Positions 23,131-25,018 of a stretch of DNA of 25,018 nucleotides are shown in pieces. The notes below the pieces were generated by a model that saw nothing but the letters and a program-made list of their open reading frames with translations, did no database searches and had not been told where the DNA came from. This stretch comes from Coriobacteriaceae bacterium (lineage in GTDB: Bacteria; Actinomycetota; Coriobacteriia; Anaerosomatales; SLCP01): NCBI GenBank assembly GCA_003563465.1, contig PWVH01000012.1, positions 1 through 25,018 on the forward strand, given 5' to 3'. The first letter of the stretch is position 1. Each line of letters begins with the position of its first letter. The position numbers and the translations under genes were made by a program.

Positions 23131-25018
23131 TCATGTCTCAAGTTTGTCGCGTGACCGAAGGCCCTTCTTATCCTCGGCCTGTCCGACATAGCGGAGCGCG
23201 ATGATCGCGATGTCGTCGGAATCGTGAGTGGTCGAGTGCGCTTCAGCTTCGGCCAACAGGCTATCCACCACTACCTGCAGCCCTTCAGAGGCCTTTGATT
23301 CCACTATCTCAGCAACGCGCTTCTCACCTAGGAACGAGGTTTGATTCCGGGCCTCGATCAGTCCGTCGCTGTAGACCACGAGCAGCGTGTCGGGATCTAG
23401 TGTGGCCTCGAACTCTTCGAAGGCCGAATCGGGGGTGACTCCCAGTGGCGGGGAGCTGTCGAACAGTTCTCCGGCACAAGCGCCTTCAGAGCAGAGCAGG
23501 GGCATGGGGTGACCGGCACATGCCATTCGCACAAGCCCGCTCTCAACGTGGATGGTGCCGTATACCGCGGTGATGAAGCGAGACTCGTCGACCTGGGAGA
23601 TGATCGCTGCATTCGCTGCCGCCAGCACGTAGCTGGGCCAATGGTTGTGATATGCGAAGGCCCGGATCGTGCTCTTTGCCATCGCTGCCAGAGTAGCGGC
23701 TTCCAGGCCTTTGCCCGAGACGTCTCCAAGCATGAACGCGACCACTCCTCGAGAGACCTCGAACATGTCGTAGAAGTCTCCGCCGATTCGTGCGAGTTCT
23801 GTGGCACTTCGGTAGGCATGTGCGAACTCCAGTCCAGGAAGTCGCTTCGGCATGTCGAGGAGGGCAGACTGGAACGCGTCGGCGATGACCCGTTGCGCTT
23901 CGGCCAGCCGCGCGTTCTCGAGAGCCAGCGTCGCCGAGGACGAGAGCTTGCGGGCGAACTCGACCTCGGCGCTCGAGAACCGATGCTGGCGTAAGTGGTA
24001 ACCGAACCAGATCACGCCGAGATCCTCTCCTCTGAACCTGAGAGGAACCGTGAGCAGGGATCGGATATCCGAATCGCGGATCGAGCTTGGATCCACGCGC
24101 GTGTCGTCATGCACGTCATCGACCGATAAAGGAGATCCGTCGGCGTCGGCCACCAGCATGGATTCGCCGTCGAAGGCATGCTCGGCAACGTTCTCGAACG
24201 GACGTCCATAGGTGTGAATGCGCCGCCAACCGGCCCTCTGGCGCATCCATACCGCAGCGCTCTCTGCACCGATGGCCTGACACCCTTTGTGAGCAGCTAT
24301 GCGGGTGATCTCGTCGATATCGGCAGCCGAATTCATGGCGAAATCGATCGAGTTCACCGCTTCGGTAAGATCTCGGGAGCGACGCAACTCTTCTTCTTCC
24401 CGCTTGCGCGAGGTTATGTCCTCGACGATTTCTATGAAGTGTCTCGGCGTGCCGTCGGATGAGCGAAAGACGGTACGGCCCACTTCTACCCAGGCGACAG
24501 AGGAGTCCTTGCGGATGTAGCGCTTCTGAATGCGGTATTCGCTTATCTCGCCGGAGACCAGCTTCTCTGTGAGCTCGCCTTCTCGCTTGAGGTCATCCGG
24601 ATGGGTGATGTCGTCTTGTCCAAGATGGTCCAACTCCACGGAGGAGTAGCCTGTGATATCGGTGAGCCTTCGGTTCGAGCGTATCCATCGGCCTTCCAGA
24701 TCGATGTGAGCGATTCCCAAGGTGGCCTGCTCGAAGGTCGAGCGAAACCGCATCTCGCTGTCGCGCAGCTGTCGAGCCGTGCGCTGCAGGTCCTCGAACA
24801 GCACATCGAACGGGCGCACCAGGACGGTCTCGGCTACCGCGCGATACAGCAGGAAGAAGGCGACGACTTTCAGGATGTGTCCGACGAAGTTCCATACGGC
24901 GTAGGGATCGGTATAGAGCGTGAACGCGAGCTCGGAGGCGATTCCTGTGACTATGGAGCCTGACAGCAGCCAGAGGACTTCGCTCTGGAAAGCATCGCGG
25001 TGGTACCACACTGCTACC
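23131..25018 (-). CDS. Sensor phosphatase: MASE3 tail - PAS - GAF - SpoIIE/PP2C (5' end outside window)
   Basis: At least 628 codons are open to the window edge with no start forced; a GTG at 25011 is in frame but cuts through a membrane domain, so the gene probably begins further right. The visible part starts with two membrane helices resembling the end of a MASE3 sensor (SELAFTLYTDPYAVWNFVGHILKVVAFFLLYRAVAETVLVRPFD). A PAS/PAC unit follows (about residues 85-205; GIAHIDLEGRWIRSNRRLTDITGYSS, then HFIEIVEDITSRKREEEEL), then a GAF domain (about 225-370). The C-terminal PP2C-type Ser/Thr phosphatase has metal-site motifs GGDFYD, LGDVSGKGLEA, VVYSDGLIEAR and DSDDIAII. Such proteins usually dephosphorylate an anti-sigma-factor antagonist (RsbU/SpoIIE logic) in response to a signal. 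No antagonist or anti-sigma gene is in the window. Convergent with tRNA-Leu. Confidence 0.92.
   Translation of the reverse strand, partial: VAVWYHRDAFQSEVLWLLSGSIVTGIASELAFTLYTDPYAVWNFVGHILKVVAFFLLYRAVAETVLVRPFDVLFEDLQRTARQLRDSEMRFRSTFEQATLGIAHIDLEGRWIRSNRRLTDITGYSSVELDHLGQDDITHPDDLKREGELTEKLVSGEISEYRIQKRYIRKDSSVAWVEVGRTVFRSSDGTPRHFIEIVEDITSRKREEEELRRSRDLTEAVNSIDFAMNSAADIDEITRIAAHKGCQAIGAESAAVWMRQRAGWRRIHTYGRPFENVAEHAFDGESMLVADADGSPLSVDDVHDDTRVDPSSIRDSDIRSLLTVPLRFRGEDLGVIWFGYHLRQHRFSSAEVEFARKLSSSATLALENARLAEAQRVIADAFQSALLDMPKRLPGLEFAHAYRSATELARIGGDFYDMFEVSRGVVAFMLGDVSGKGLEAATLAAMAKSTIRAFAYHNHWPSYVLAAANAAIISQVDESRFITAVYGTIHVESGLVRMACAGHPMPLLCSEGACAGELFDSSPPLGVTPDSAFEEFEATLDPDTLLVVYSDGLIEARNQTSFLGEKRVAEIVESKASEGLQVVVDSLLAEAEAHSTTHDSDDIAIIALRYVGQAEDKKGLRSRDKLET

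Noticed and set aside
1..25018. CRISPR array, tandem repeats, insertion sequences, defence or toxin-antitoxin genes
   Set aside because: No regularly spaced repeats, transposase motifs or defence domains were found on reading both strands.

Overview
The window is a gene-dense, GC-rich (about 60 %) bacterial chromosome segment read almost entirely on the + strand. The gene content and order (uvrA-x-uvrC-x-rapZ-yvcK-whiA followed by gap-pgk-tpiA-gpmI-secG), frequent GTG/TTG starts, a CGAAC-N4-GTTCG type SOS box, a tRNA with encoded CCA, and a SpoIIE-type phosphatase with a MASE3-like membrane sensor suggest an actinobacterium (Actinomycetota). My best guess is the Coriobacteriia/OPB41-like anaerobic branch. 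That assignment is an inference from synteny and protein style, not from a search.

Layout: (1) The left edge (1-199, - strand) holds the start of a PduO-type cob(I)alamin adenosyltransferase that was not obvious as a full-length ORF. It is divergent from uvrA. The shared intergenic region carries a perfect CGAAC-N4-GTTCG LexA-type operator (325-338) just upstream of a TACAAT -10 box. (2) 407-6650: uvrA, an unrecognised membrane-anchored protein, and uvrC, tightly spaced and probably one SOS-inducible nucleotide-excision-repair transcript. (3) 6650-9880: a small YvlD/phage-holin-4 family membrane protein, then rapZ, yvcK(glmR) and whiA, all overlapping or abutting. (4) 9978-14880: the triose part of glycolysis, gap-pgk-tpiA-gpmI, then secG, preceded by a short leader with two hairpins. 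The usual enolase gene is absent between gpmI and secG. (5) 15143-20899: a complete oligopeptide ABC transporter oppA-oppB-oppC-oppD-oppF, with a 14-bp GC-rich hairpin between the binding-protein gene and the permease genes. (6) 20971-22948: a YdbS/YdbT-like pair of bacterial-PH-domain membrane proteins. (7) 23005-23091: tRNA-Leu(GAG), followed by a bidirectional hairpin terminator. (8) 23131-25018 (- strand): a sensor phosphatase (MASE3 tail, PAS, GAF, SpoIIE/PP2C) cut by the right edge.

How it works together: UvrA and UvrC act in the same repair pathway. YvcK and RapZ families link the nucleotide-sugar and cell-envelope pool to carbon flux, WhiA is a DNA-binding regulator, and the adjacent gap-gpmI genes carry central carbon flux. 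The opp genes import peptides, and the phosphatase is probably the output of a partner-switching stress pathway.

I found no insertion sequence, phage, CRISPR array, toxin-antitoxin or defence system, and no clearly undescribed biological system. The best candidates for something new are the uncharacterised membrane-anchored protein locked between uvrA and uvrC, and the structured leader upstream of gap.
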